DNA of 64,000 nucleotides from an uncultured Bacteroidales bacterium (lineage in GTDB: Bacteria > Bacteroidota > Bacteroidia > Bacteroidales > Paludibacteraceae), in contig ONGK01000006.1 in the NCBI GenBank assembly GCA_900317345.1, forward strand, positions 1-64,000, in the 5' to 3' direction. The translations under genes were made by a program, and so were the position numbers. The notes below the pieces were generated by a model. It was not told the DNA's origin and did not search any database. It saw only the letters and a program-made list of their open reading frames with translations. Positions 57,481 to 64,000 of the stretch are shown here, piece by piece. Numbering within the stretch: position 1 is the stretch's first letter; the number at the start of each line of letters is the position of its first letter.

Positions 57481-57917
57481 TAGAAGATGTCGTTAAAACG
57501 CTGATCGTCTGTTGGTTGGGATTCGGCTGCAGCCTCGTCTGCATCGCTTTGTATCTGTAATCCGTCTGCACGTCTGTATTGCTCCGGACGGTAAAGAATC
57601 TGAATATTCTCTGCAATAACTTCTGTCTTGCGGCGGATCTGTCCGTCTTTCTCCCACGAACGGGTCTTCAGTTTGCCTTCAACATATACTTTCATGCTTT
57701 TGCGCAAGTTCTGCTGAGCCCATTCCGCCAGGTTCCGCCATAGTACCACGCTGTGCCATTCGGTCACATCCGGAACCTGTGTCCCGTTTTGCATGGTATA
57801 GCCACGCTCTGTGGTGGCCAAATTGAATGTTGCAATTGCTACGCCTCTGTCCAGGTAACGCACTTCTGGGTCTGCGCCTACGTTACCAATTAAAATTACT
57901 TTGTTTACGCTTGACAT
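57480..57917 (-). CDS. ssb: Single-stranded DNA-binding protein
   Basis: 145 residues: OB-fold start 'VNKVILIGNVGADPEVRYL', 'TEWHSVVLWRNLAEWAQQ', and an acidic tip 'DDQRFNDIF'. The first gene of a run leading into surface-glycan genes, starting from the promoter at 57961. Confidence 0.95.
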   Translation of the reverse strand: MSSVNKVILIGNVGADPEVRYLDRGVAIATFNLATTERGYTMQNGTQVPDVTEWHSVVLWRNLAEWAQQNLRKSMKVYVEGKLKTRSWEKDGQIRRKTEVIAENIQILYRPEQYRRADGLQIQSDADEAAAESQPTDDQRFNDIF

Positions 57918-57960
57918 ACTAATAATATGGTTTGAATAAATTGTTTTTTGTTTTTCGCTG

Positions 57961-57991
57961 CAAAGTTACAACAATTTTTGCATATATGCAA
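57961..57991 (-). promoter_or_regulatory. Promoter for ssb and surface-glycan operon
   Basis: Minus-strand TAACTTTG at 57961-57968, TTG at 57989-57991, 20 bp spacing. Confidence 0.85.
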
Positions 57992-57994
57992 GTG

Positions 57995-58417
57995 TTAAGG
58001 TGTTTTTTTTAGTTTCTCGAGCGCGAGATTTTCCTTGCGTGTCATCTGTTCTTTGCTCTCAGGCGTCTTGTCGCCTTGCCCCGTCAGATGCAGCACGCCG
58101 TGGATGAGGATACGTCGCAACTCGTCTTCAAAACCGATGCCCAGTTGCTCGGCATTGCTACGAACGGTGTCTAAGGATATGAATATATCCCCGTTTAAGG
58201 TCAGGCCTGCCGTATAGTCAAAGGTGATGATGTCCGTGTAATAGTCATGCCCGAGAAACTGACGGTTGACTTCTAATTCACGCTCATCCGAGCAAAAGAT
58301 ATAATTGATGTTACCTACGGAGAAACCATAGTCCGCCGCTACCGCCTTAATCCAGCGCCCTGTCTGCCGCTCGTCGAGCACCGGCATCTCAATACTGTCT
58401 GCACTAAATCGAATCAT
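57995..58417 (-). CDS. ybeY: Endoribonuclease YbeY
   Basis: 140 residues. Zinc motif 'ILIHGVLHLTGQGDK' (HGxLHLxG), with Asp in place of the last His, usual in this phylum. 'NRQFLGHDYYTDIITFDY' is the family signature. 16S rRNA 3' end maturation and quality control. Confidence 0.93.
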   Translation of the reverse strand: MIRFSADSIEMPVLDERQTGRWIKAVAADYGFSVGNINYIFCSDERELEVNRQFLGHDYYTDIITFDYTAGLTLNGDIFISLDTVRSNAEQLGIGFEDELRRILIHGVLHLTGQGDKTPESKEQMTRKENLALEKLKKTP

Positions 58418-58452
58418 GTACTATACTTTATGCTATCCATCAGCATCCCTTA

Positions 58453-58496
58453 CCATAGGATACCCATATGATATCCATAGGATACCCATAGGATAG
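58453..58496. repeat. 11-bp tandem repeat CCATAGGATAC x4
   Basis: Units CCATAGGATAC, CCATATGATAT, CCATAGGATAC, CCATAGGATAG between ybeY and the Spm gene. Third 11-bp array in the window. Confidence 0.9.
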
Positions 58497-58523
58497 AACC
58501 TCTTTTTTGCAATTTTTTCGCCT

Positions 58524-58545
58524 TATACTATATATACATAGTATA
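58524..58545. repeat. AT-rich inverted repeat TATACTAT/ATAGTATA
   Basis: Eight-bp arms around ATATAC; followed by GTATATATAC. Between the 11-bp array and the Spm stop; possible terminator or protein site. Confidence 0.5.
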
Positions 58546-58564
58546 TATACTTTTTGTTCGCTTT

Positions 58565-59797
58565 TTACCCAAAGAATATAGGTGCAATGGCAAAAGCAGC
58601 TATGGCTCCTGCCAAGTCCGCCAAAAGACAGCAAGCTACGGCGTGGCGTGTGTCTTTGATGTTCACCGCGCCGAAATAGACGGCGAGGACGTAGAATGTA
58701 GTGTCCGTAGTGCCCTGCAGGATGCAGCATAGTCTTCCGACCAGGCTGTCTGCGCCATAAGTTGTCATGGCTTCGAGCATCAGTCCTCTTGCTCCGCTAC
58801 CGCTGAGCGGTTTCATGAGTGCTGTCGGCACGGCTCCCGCTAAGTCGGGATTGATGCCGCAAGCGGCGAAACACCATGCGATACCTTGCTCCAGCAGGCC
58901 CATCGCACCGGAAGCGCGGAACATACCAACCGCTACGAGGATGGCAATCAGATAGGGGATGATGCCGATGGCCGTCTGAAAACCGCCTTTCGCTCCATCT
59001 ATGAAGGCGTCATAGACATTGATGCCCTTGCACATGGCCTGTATGACGAACCAGCAGATGACGCCCAGCAGGAGTATGGCTGCTATGGCTGCGGACAGGA
59101 CGGAGAGTGTATGCGGGTCCAGGCGACTTGCACCCCAAACGAGCAAGCCTACAAGCGCCGTCAAACCGATGAGTGTACCTAAAACAACAGGGTCTTTCAT
59201 CTTGATTTTCTGCGCGATACAAACGCATATGAGTCCTACGAGCGTGGCTACGTACGTAGCAATAAGAATCGGCAAAAAGACATCGGCAGGGTTAGCTGCT
59301 CCGAGCTGCGCACGGTATGCCATGATGGTGGTCGGGATGAGCGTCAAGCCCGAAGCACCGAGAACCACGAACATAATCATGGCGTTGGAAGCCTTCGATT
59401 TGTCTTTATTCAGTTCCTGCAACTCGCCCATCGCTTTGAGTCCCATCGGCGTCGCGGCATTGTCAAGACCGAGCATGTTTGCGGCGATATTCATCAGCAT
59501 GGAGCCGAAAACAGGATGCCCTTTGGGTATCTCCGGGAAGATGCGGCTGAAGAAGGGATTGATGGCTTTGCCGAGTGTGTTTACTGCACCGGCTTGCTCT
59601 CCGATTTTCATGATTCCCATCCACAAAGCCAGTACGCCGGTAAGGCCTAAAGAGAGTTCAAAACCCGTCTTGGCGCTATCGAAGGTGGAGTTGAGGATAG
59701 CCGAAAAGATATCCACATTGCCGTAACACAATGCTTGCACTAGACCCATTATGACGGCCAGTAAAATGAGCGAAATCCAAATATAATTCAAAATCAT
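58565..59797 (-). CDS. SpmA/SpmB-like nucleoside-recognition membrane protein (fusion)
   Basis: 410 residues from the ATG at 59797. Two nucleoside-recognition (Gate) domains, each with a conserved loop: 'GHPVFGSMLMNIAANMLGLD' and 'GAVPTALMKPLSGSGARGLM', i.e. a fusion of SpmA and SpmB as is common in Bacteroidota. About ten TM helices. Substrate uncertain. The start lies only 4 nt after the -7 box, so the mRNA is probably leaderless. Confidence 0.88.
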   Translation of the reverse strand: MILNYIWISLILLAVIMGLVQALCYGNVDIFSAILNSTFDSAKTGFELSLGLTGVLALWMGIMKIGEQAGAVNTLGKAINPFFSRIFPEIPKGHPVFGSMLMNIAANMLGLDNAATPMGLKAMGELQELNKDKSKASNAMIMFVVLGASGLTLIPTTIMAYRAQLGAANPADVFLPILIATYVATLVGLICVCIAQKIKMKDPVVLGTLIGLTALVGLLVWGASRLDPHTLSVLSAAIAAILLLGVICWFVIQAMCKGINVYDAFIDGAKGGFQTAIGIIPYLIAILVAVGMFRASGAMGLLEQGIAWCFAACGINPDLAGAVPTALMKPLSGSGARGLMLEAMTTYGADSLVGRLCCILQGTTDTTFYVLAVYFGAVNIKDTRHAVACCLLADLAGAIAAFAIAPIFFG

Positions 59798-59801
59798 GCC
59801 A

Positions 59802-59832
59802 CAAAAGTACAAAAAATTTTGCAAATATGCAA
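59802..59832 (-). promoter_or_regulatory. Promoter for the SpmAB gene
   Basis: Minus-strand TACTTTTG at 59802-59809, TTG at 59830-59832, 20 bp. Overlaps the divergent promoter on the other strand. Confidence 0.8.
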
Positions 59833-59849
59833 AAAAAATAGTAATTTTG
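59819..59849 (+). promoter_or_regulatory. Promoter for the methyltransferase-like gene
   Basis: TTG at 59819-59821 and TAATTTTG at 59842-59849, 20 bp. The ATG at 59858 is 8 nt further on, giving a leader of only a few nucleotides. Confidence 0.8.
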
Positions 59850-59857
59850 CACCAAAT

Positions 59858-60493
59858 ATGCGAAAAAGAACGACTTTTCATAGTGTTTGTTCGTTTATCA
59901 AGCATCTTTTTGCGGCTTGGAACACGACAGGGGAGGGCATTCATTCTCCGTATCTGTTCCATCTGGTTCGCTTTGTGTTGCGGGATAAAAATCCGTTCTA
60001 CTGCTTTGCGGATATAGAGCGCAAACATGCGCAGTTGATGAACTGTGACGAGCGTACGGATATAGGGCAGATGATGTTTCGTCTGGTGCATTTTATGGGC
60101 CAGTACGAGAAACGTCCGCTGCAAATCGTGGAAATCGGCGCTACGTATGGTGTGATTAGCGCTTATCTTTCCGCTCCTAGCAGCCGCAACGAAGTGTCAT
60201 GCCTGGATGAGAACACCTTATATATATACGCGCGCGAGGGCATAGATGTGGTATATGCCCATGCCGTTTATACGCCGGACGAAATTTGGCAATTCGCGGA
60301 TTTTCTGCTGCCGCGTCTGACGGAGAAAGGCGTTCTGGTGGTTGAGGGTATTCATACCTCCAAAGAAATGGAGCAGGTATGGGCGGAACTGAAAGCCGAT
60401 TCGCGCGTAAGAAGCAGCATAGATGTGTATCATGCGGGCTTGCTTTTTGTGGACAAGCATTATTTGAAACGACATTACATAGTACGGTTATGA
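59858..60493 (+). CDS. Reduced class I methyltransferase-like protein
   Basis: 211 residues from the ATG at 59858. 'GIHSPYLFHLVRFVL' opens the family of Bacteroidota O-methyltransferase-like proteins; 'LQIVEIGATYGVISAYL' is the SAM-binding glycine loop with poor conservation (one Gly replaced). The middle is about 40 residues shorter than usual. May be degenerate. Overlaps the PduO gene by 4 bp. Confidence 0.65.
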   Translation: MRKRTTFHSVCSFIKHLFAAWNTTGEGIHSPYLFHLVRFVLRDKNPFYCFADIERKHAQLMNCDERTDIGQMMFRLVHFMGQYEKRPLQIVEIGATYGVISAYLSAPSSRNEVSCLDENTLYIYAREGIDVVYAHAVYTPDEIWQFADFLLPRLTEKGVLVVEGIHTSKEMEQVWAELKADSRVRSSIDVYHAGLLFVDKHYLKRHYIVRL

Positions 60494-61035
60494 TTTATAC
60501 CAAAACAGGCGACAAAGGCACGACATCGTTGGCAAACGGCGATCGTGTAGCCAAGACAGATGTGCGCATAGAGGCGTACGGAACAGTGGATGAACTCAAT
60601 AGTTGGATAGGGCTTCTGAGAGCTCAGATCGGACTGCATACCGACGGAGAACAGAAAGCAGAGCGATTCGCGAAAGTAGATGAGCAACTGGAATGGATTC
60701 AGAACAAACTGTTCAATTTGGGAGCAATGCTCAGTGCCGCTCCCGGTGAATGGATTGAGGAGGCTGACGTCACACAGTTGGAGCGATGGATTGATGCAAT
60801 GCAGGCGGTTGTACCCACTCAAAGAGCCTTCGTTTTACCGGCTGGGGGTGAGGCTGTAAGCCGATGCCATGTGTGCCGAACCATATGCCGTCGGGCTGAG
60901 CGAAGAATGCTCGAAGCGCAGAGTGACGAGAGGGCGCTGAAATGGATTAACCGCTTGAGCGATTATTTATTTGTTCTAGCTCGATATGTCGGATATCAAA
61001 ATGACGAAAAAGAAGCGGTATGGCATAAAGAATGA
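60490..61035 (+). CDS. Cob(I)alamin adenosyltransferase, PduO type
   Basis: 181 residues from the ATG at 60490. 'MIYTKTGDKGTTSLANGDRV', 'AYGTVDELNSWIGLLRAQI', and 'HVCRTICRRAERRML'. Converts cob(I)alamin and ATP to adenosylcobalamin. No cobalamin riboswitch was seen upstream. Confidence 0.95.
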   Translation: MIYTKTGDKGTTSLANGDRVAKTDVRIEAYGTVDELNSWIGLLRAQIGLHTDGEQKAERFAKVDEQLEWIQNKLFNLGAMLSAAPGEWIEEADVTQLERWIDAMQAVVPTQRAFVLPAGGEAVSRCHVCRTICRRAERRMLEAQSDERALKWINRLSDYLFVLARYVGYQNDEKEAVWHKE

Positions 61036-61106
61036 GGAAGAATTGGGTAAAAAATCGTCTAAATGTGTAAAAAATGGCGAAAAATGTAAAATATCGTAAA
61101 AAATAT

Positions 61107-61137
61107 TTGCACAAATCGAACTTTTTTACTACTTTTG
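61107..61137 (+). promoter_or_regulatory. Promoter for DUF2795-porP-gldKL
   Basis: TTG at 61107-61109 and TACTTTTG at 61130-61137, 20 bp spacing; leader about 75 nt. Confidence 0.82.
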
Positions 61138-61215
61138 CACGCTATTTTGTGAAATTATGCCCGAAAAGGGTCTGTTTGTTAATGGAATAAAGTCTATTTA
61201 TAACGGTATAGAAGT

Positions 61216-61443
61216 ATGTATTGGACGCTGGAATTGGCTTCAAAATTGGACGACGCTCCATGGCCTGCTACAAAGGAAGAGTTGCTTGATTATGCCAATC
61301 GTATAGGTGCTCCTGCCGAGGTGATAGAGAACTTGGAAGAGTTGGAAGACGAAGACGAGGAGCAATATGAAAGTATATTGGATATATGGCCAGAATATCC
61401 TACACAGGATGAGGACTTTTTCTTTAACGAAGAGGAGTACTAA
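61216..61443 (+). CDS. DUF2795 small acidic protein
   Basis: 75 residues: 'YWTLELASKLDDAPWPATKE', 'AEVIENLEELEDEDE' and an acidic end. DUF2795 is widespread in Bacteroidota; function unknown. Overlaps the PorP/SprF start by 35 bp. Confidence 0.9.
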   Translation: MYWTLELASKLDDAPWPATKEELLDYANRIGAPAEVIENLEELEDEDEEQYESILDIWPEYPTQDEDFFFNEEEY

Positions 61444-62401
61444 CCTGCTGGTCTGTCTGCTTTTTGTGGTTACTGCGAGCGCGCAGTTTGACCCGCAGAT
61501 AGGACAATATATGTATTTGCCGACGGCCTATAATCCTGCGGCGGCGGGAGAAGGGAATCTGATGAAGGCGGCGGGTGCGCATCGAATGCAATATGTCGAT
61601 ATTTCAAACGCTCCGATGAGTACCTGGTTCAGCTTCAGTTCACCTTTCGTTATAGGCAAGACCTCCCACGGCGCAGGAGTGCGATTCCTGAACGACCGAT
61701 ATGGTTTGTTCACCACGCAATCGCTGTATGCGCAGTACGCATATCGCCAAAAACTGGGCAAAGGTTATCTGTCCGTGGGAATAGATCTGGGATTTGTGAA
61801 TGTGGGCTTCAAAGGCGATTCTGCGCGGACCGTTCCGCAAGGAGCCACCGGAGAGGATTACCACGATAATGATGACCCGGCTGTTCCAAAGGGCAGCAAG
61901 TCGGGAATGAAGTTTGACATGGGAGTTGGTCTATACTACGCCACCCCGGTATGGTGGGTAGGAGCCAGTTACAGCCACGTCACACGTCCTTCCATCGACT
62001 GGAGCGACGGAACCAGCGGATATGAGCAGAAAGTGACGCTTGTCGGAACCATGTACGTGGTGGGTGGTTATCACTTCCGGTTGAAAAATTACCGCGAATG
62101 GGTGCTGACGCCGAGCGCAATGGTGATGAGCGATTTCAAGAGCTGGGATGTCAACCTGACGCTTATGTGTGACTTTAAAGACCGCTACCGTTGGGGATTG
62201 GGATACCGAATAGCAGGGAGTGTAAATATACTATTAGGAGTAGATATAATTAGCGGACTTCAATTGGGCTACACATGTGAACTGCCCACCAACAAACTGC
62301 TGTTGGAGAGTTATGGAAGTCACGAAATATACTTGGCGTACGGATTTGATATCCTGAAACCGAAAAGAACGAATAAATATAAATCAATACGATACTTGTA
62401 A
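61409..62401 (+). CDS. PorP/SprF-family type IX secretion membrane protein
   Basis: 330 residues from the ATG at 61409, which opens a signal peptide ('STNLLVCLLFVVTASAQ'). 'FDPQIGQYMYLPTAYNPAAA' is the PorP/SprF hallmark; the rest is a barrel-like domain. It anchors and traffics T9SS substrates and the PorE/GldK ring. 2 bp before gldK. Confidence 0.93.
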   Translation: MRTFSLTKRSTNLLVCLLFVVTASAQFDPQIGQYMYLPTAYNPAAAGEGNLMKAAGAHRMQYVDISNAPMSTWFSFSSPFVIGKTSHGAGVRFLNDRYGLFTTQSLYAQYAYRQKLGKGYLSVGIDLGFVNVGFKGDSARTVPQGATGEDYHDNDDPAVPKGSKSGMKFDMGVGLYYATPVWWVGASYSHVTRPSIDWSDGTSGYEQKVTLVGTMYVVGGYHFRLKNYREWVLTPSAMVMSDFKSWDVNLTLMCDFKDRYRWGLGYRIAGSVNILLGVDIISGLQLGYTCELPTNKLLLESYGSHEIYLAYGFDILKPKRTNKYKSIRYL

Positions 62402-62403
62402 GT

Positions 62404-63753
62404 ATGAAAGTAACAAAAATTTTGTCGTTGACTGCCGCCTTGGCGCTAATGGTAAGCTGCAACAAGCCGGCGGGAGAACTTGTCGGAACAGGCAAGTCAA
62501 CTGCATTTAAGGAGGCAAATCCTTATGGTATGCTGTTCATTAAGAAAGGTTCCTTTATGATGGGTGCCAACACACAGTCCGCTGTTTTTGAGCAACCGGA
62601 CAATCTGGTGATGGTAACCATTGACGCCTTCTGGATGGACGAGACAGAGATTACCAACAGTGAGTACCGTCAGTTCGTCAACTGGGTGCGTGACTCCATC
62701 GCTTTGACCAAACTCGTAGAGGCAGGTCTGACCGATTATGCTGTTCAGCCGAAGGATGAGGACTTTGACGAGGAGAATTATGCTCTCAACTGGAAGAAGA
62801 AAGTTCCTTGGAACAGCAAAGAGGAAGATGTGATTGATGCACTGGCGCCGATGTACTATTCTGACGGTAAGACGCTCAATACCAATAGTCTGCACTTCCG
62901 TTATAAATGGGTGAATATGGACGAGGCGCTGCCGCAACGTAACAAGTTCGATGTGGCCACGAGTACCTATCCGAAGGGTGCAACCGCACGTGTGGATACC
63001 TTCTGGGTGAACGAGAATGGTGAGATTTGCGATTCCACCATCGTTCGTCCCTTGCGTGAACCGAAAGACCTTCTGACGGAAAAGATTATATCTGTTTATC
63101 CCGACACACTCGTTTGGGCGCGTGACTTCCAATTCTCGTACAACGACCCGTTGCTTCATATGTATTTCAAGCATCCGGGCTATGCAGAGTATCCTGTGGT
63201 GGGTGTAACCTGGGAGCAGGCTCACGCTTTCTGCAACTGGCGTACAATGTTGTTTAACTCTCATTCGAATGTAGAGGCGAACGACTATCGTCTGCCGACG
63301 GAGGCTCAGTGGGAATATGCGGCACGTGGTGGCCGTAAGATGGCTACGTACCCGTGGGGTAGTAACTATGCCCGTGATAGTAAAGGCTGTTTCTTCGCGA
63401 ACTTCAAGCCGTATCGCGGTTCATACAACGATGACACGGGTACTGCCACAATGAAGGTGGCTCAGTTCCGCCCGAATGACTTCGGTCTGTTCGATATGGC
63501 CGGAAACGTAGCAGAGTGGACAAACTCTGCATATCAGTCCTCGCTCAATACGAATGTGCATGACCTCAATCCGGATTACAGTTACATGGCTCGTAAGGCC
63601 GATCCGGATATCCTCAAGCGCAAAGTGGTTAAGGGCGGCAGCTGGAAGGATATCAGCTACTTCATGCAGTGCGGCGTACGCACGTATGAATACCAATATG
63701 AGAGCCGTCCGTACATCGGTTTCCGTTGTGTCCGCGCGTACGTAGGCGATTAA
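62404..63753 (+). CDS. gldK: Type IX secretion lipoprotein GldK (PorK)
   Basis: 449 residues with a lipoprotein signal ('ALALMVSCNKP', lipobox Cys19). SUMF1/FGE-like fold: 'GSFMMGANTQSAVFEQPDNL', 'VGVTWEQAHAFCNWR', 'RLPTEAQWEYAARGG', and 'GGSWKDISYFMQCGVR'. Forms the periplasmic ring with GldN. Confidence 0.97.
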   Translation: MKVTKILSLTAALALMVSCNKPAGELVGTGKSTAFKEANPYGMLFIKKGSFMMGANTQSAVFEQPDNLVMVTIDAFWMDETEITNSEYRQFVNWVRDSIALTKLVEAGLTDYAVQPKDEDFDEENYALNWKKKVPWNSKEEDVIDALAPMYYSDGKTLNTNSLHFRYKWVNMDEALPQRNKFDVATSTYPKGATARVDTFWVNENGEICDSTIVRPLREPKDLLTEKIISVYPDTLVWARDFQFSYNDPLLHMYFKHPGYAEYPVVGVTWEQAHAFCNWRTMLFNSHSNVEANDYRLPTEAQWEYAARGGRKMATYPWGSNYARDSKGCFFANFKPYRGSYNDDTGTATMKVAQFRPNDFGLFDMAGNVAEWTNSAYQSSLNTNVHDLNPDYSYMARKADPDILKRKVVKGGSWKDISYFMQCGVRTYEYQYESRPYIGFRCVRAYVGD

Positions 63754-63797
63754 TAAATTAAGGTACAAGATAAATAATTACTAAAAAGCATTATATC

Positions 63798-64000
63798 ATG
63801 GCTACAGAAAAAGCTGGAAAGCAAGGTTTAGTTGCAAGGTTCATGCATTGGTATGAGTCATACCAAGGAAAGAACACAGTTAACATCATTTACTCGGCAG
63901 GTGCATCTGTCGTTATCGTGGGTGCGTTATTTAAGATTCTTCACTGGCCGGGAGCAAGTCAAGTGCTGATGATTGGTATGTTCACCGAGTCGTTCCTCTT
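63798..64000 (+). CDS. gldL: Type IX secretion motor protein GldL, 5' part
   Basis: Cut by the window end. 'MATEKAGKQGLVARFMHWYE', 'IIYSAGASVVIVGALFKILH' and 'WPGASQVLMIGMFTESF' match the first TM helix and glycine-rich loop of GldL, the proton-driven T9SS/gliding motor partner of GldM. 44 bp after gldK. Confidence 0.95.
   Translation, partial: MATEKAGKQGLVARFMHWYESYQGKNTVNIIYSAGASVVIVGALFKILHWPGASQVLMIGMFTESFL

Noticed and set aside
58440..58730. 96-codon minus-strand frame over the 11-bp repeats
   Set aside because: Overlaps the Spm gene in another frame; repeats alone create the open frame.
1..64000. Phage, transposon or toxin-antitoxin island
   Set aside because: No integrase, transposase, terminase, toxin or antitoxin signature was found on either strand.

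Overview
The window looks like a chromosomal segment of an uncultured member of the Bacteroidales (phylum Bacteroidota). Reasons: T9SS/gliding genes (a PorP/SprF-type protein, gldK, the start of gldL, a gldG); Bacteroidota-restricted families (DUF4290, DUF4295, DUF4861, DUF5683, PorT-type barrel); the parA-parB-DUF5683-mltD and rplU-rpmA-serS orders; and at least 14 promoters of the Bacteroidota type (TTG, 19-20 bp, TAnnTTTG). Genes are near balanced GC, spacers are very AT-rich, and Shine-Dalgarno sites are scarce. No phage, IS, CRISPR or plasmid genes were seen.

Layout. 1-1440: two AT-rich glycosyltransferases, ending in a palindromic terminator shared with the convergent yfhO-like gene. 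16.9 kb down to 1.4 kb (minus strand): one unbroken run of 14 genes with mostly 1-4 bp overlaps (nrnA, PPIase, gldG, LysM/PBP, porT, kduI, DUF4861, GT9, parA, parB, DUF5683, mltD, merR, yfhO). 17-29.6 kb: an accessory envelope region with a three-discoidin surface protein, a BspA-type LRR protein, a four-gene operon of unknown secreted/lipoproteins and a secreted nuclease. Four of these proteins and one orphan fragment share a short C-terminal tail. 29.6-34.4 kb: trpB2, two envelope genes, serS-rpmA-rplU. 34.5-39 kb: AsmA-like, murG, DUF456, ftsW. 39-44.8 kb: polyprenyl synthase facing sufD-sufC-M28-prs-DUF4290-EEP. 45-46.2 kb: tRNA-Arg, rpmB-rpmG-DUF4295. 46.3-49.3 kb: lipid kinase, AmgK-like kinase, RapZ C-terminal-domain protein, MurU-like nucleotidyltransferase. 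49.3-53.3 kb: tcdA, rpsU, tRNA-Leu, recG, tonB. 53.3-58.4 kb: ybeY, then ssb heading a surface-polysaccharide operon. 58.5-61 kb: SpmA/SpmB fusion, methyltransferase-like protein, PduO. 61.1-64 kb: DUF2795, PorP/SprF, gldK, gldL.

Odd features. Heptanucleotide tandem repeats of several related sequences recur inside genes and at gene ends. 11-bp (one helical turn) tandem repeats sit in three spacers. A hairpin with an ACCCG flank recurs in three leaders or spacers. A TTGAC-N5-GTCAA palindrome lies upstream of two tail-protein genes. Four conserved genes (yfhO, parB, the BspA-type gene, rplU) carry internal deletions or frameshifts that could be biological or assembly errors.
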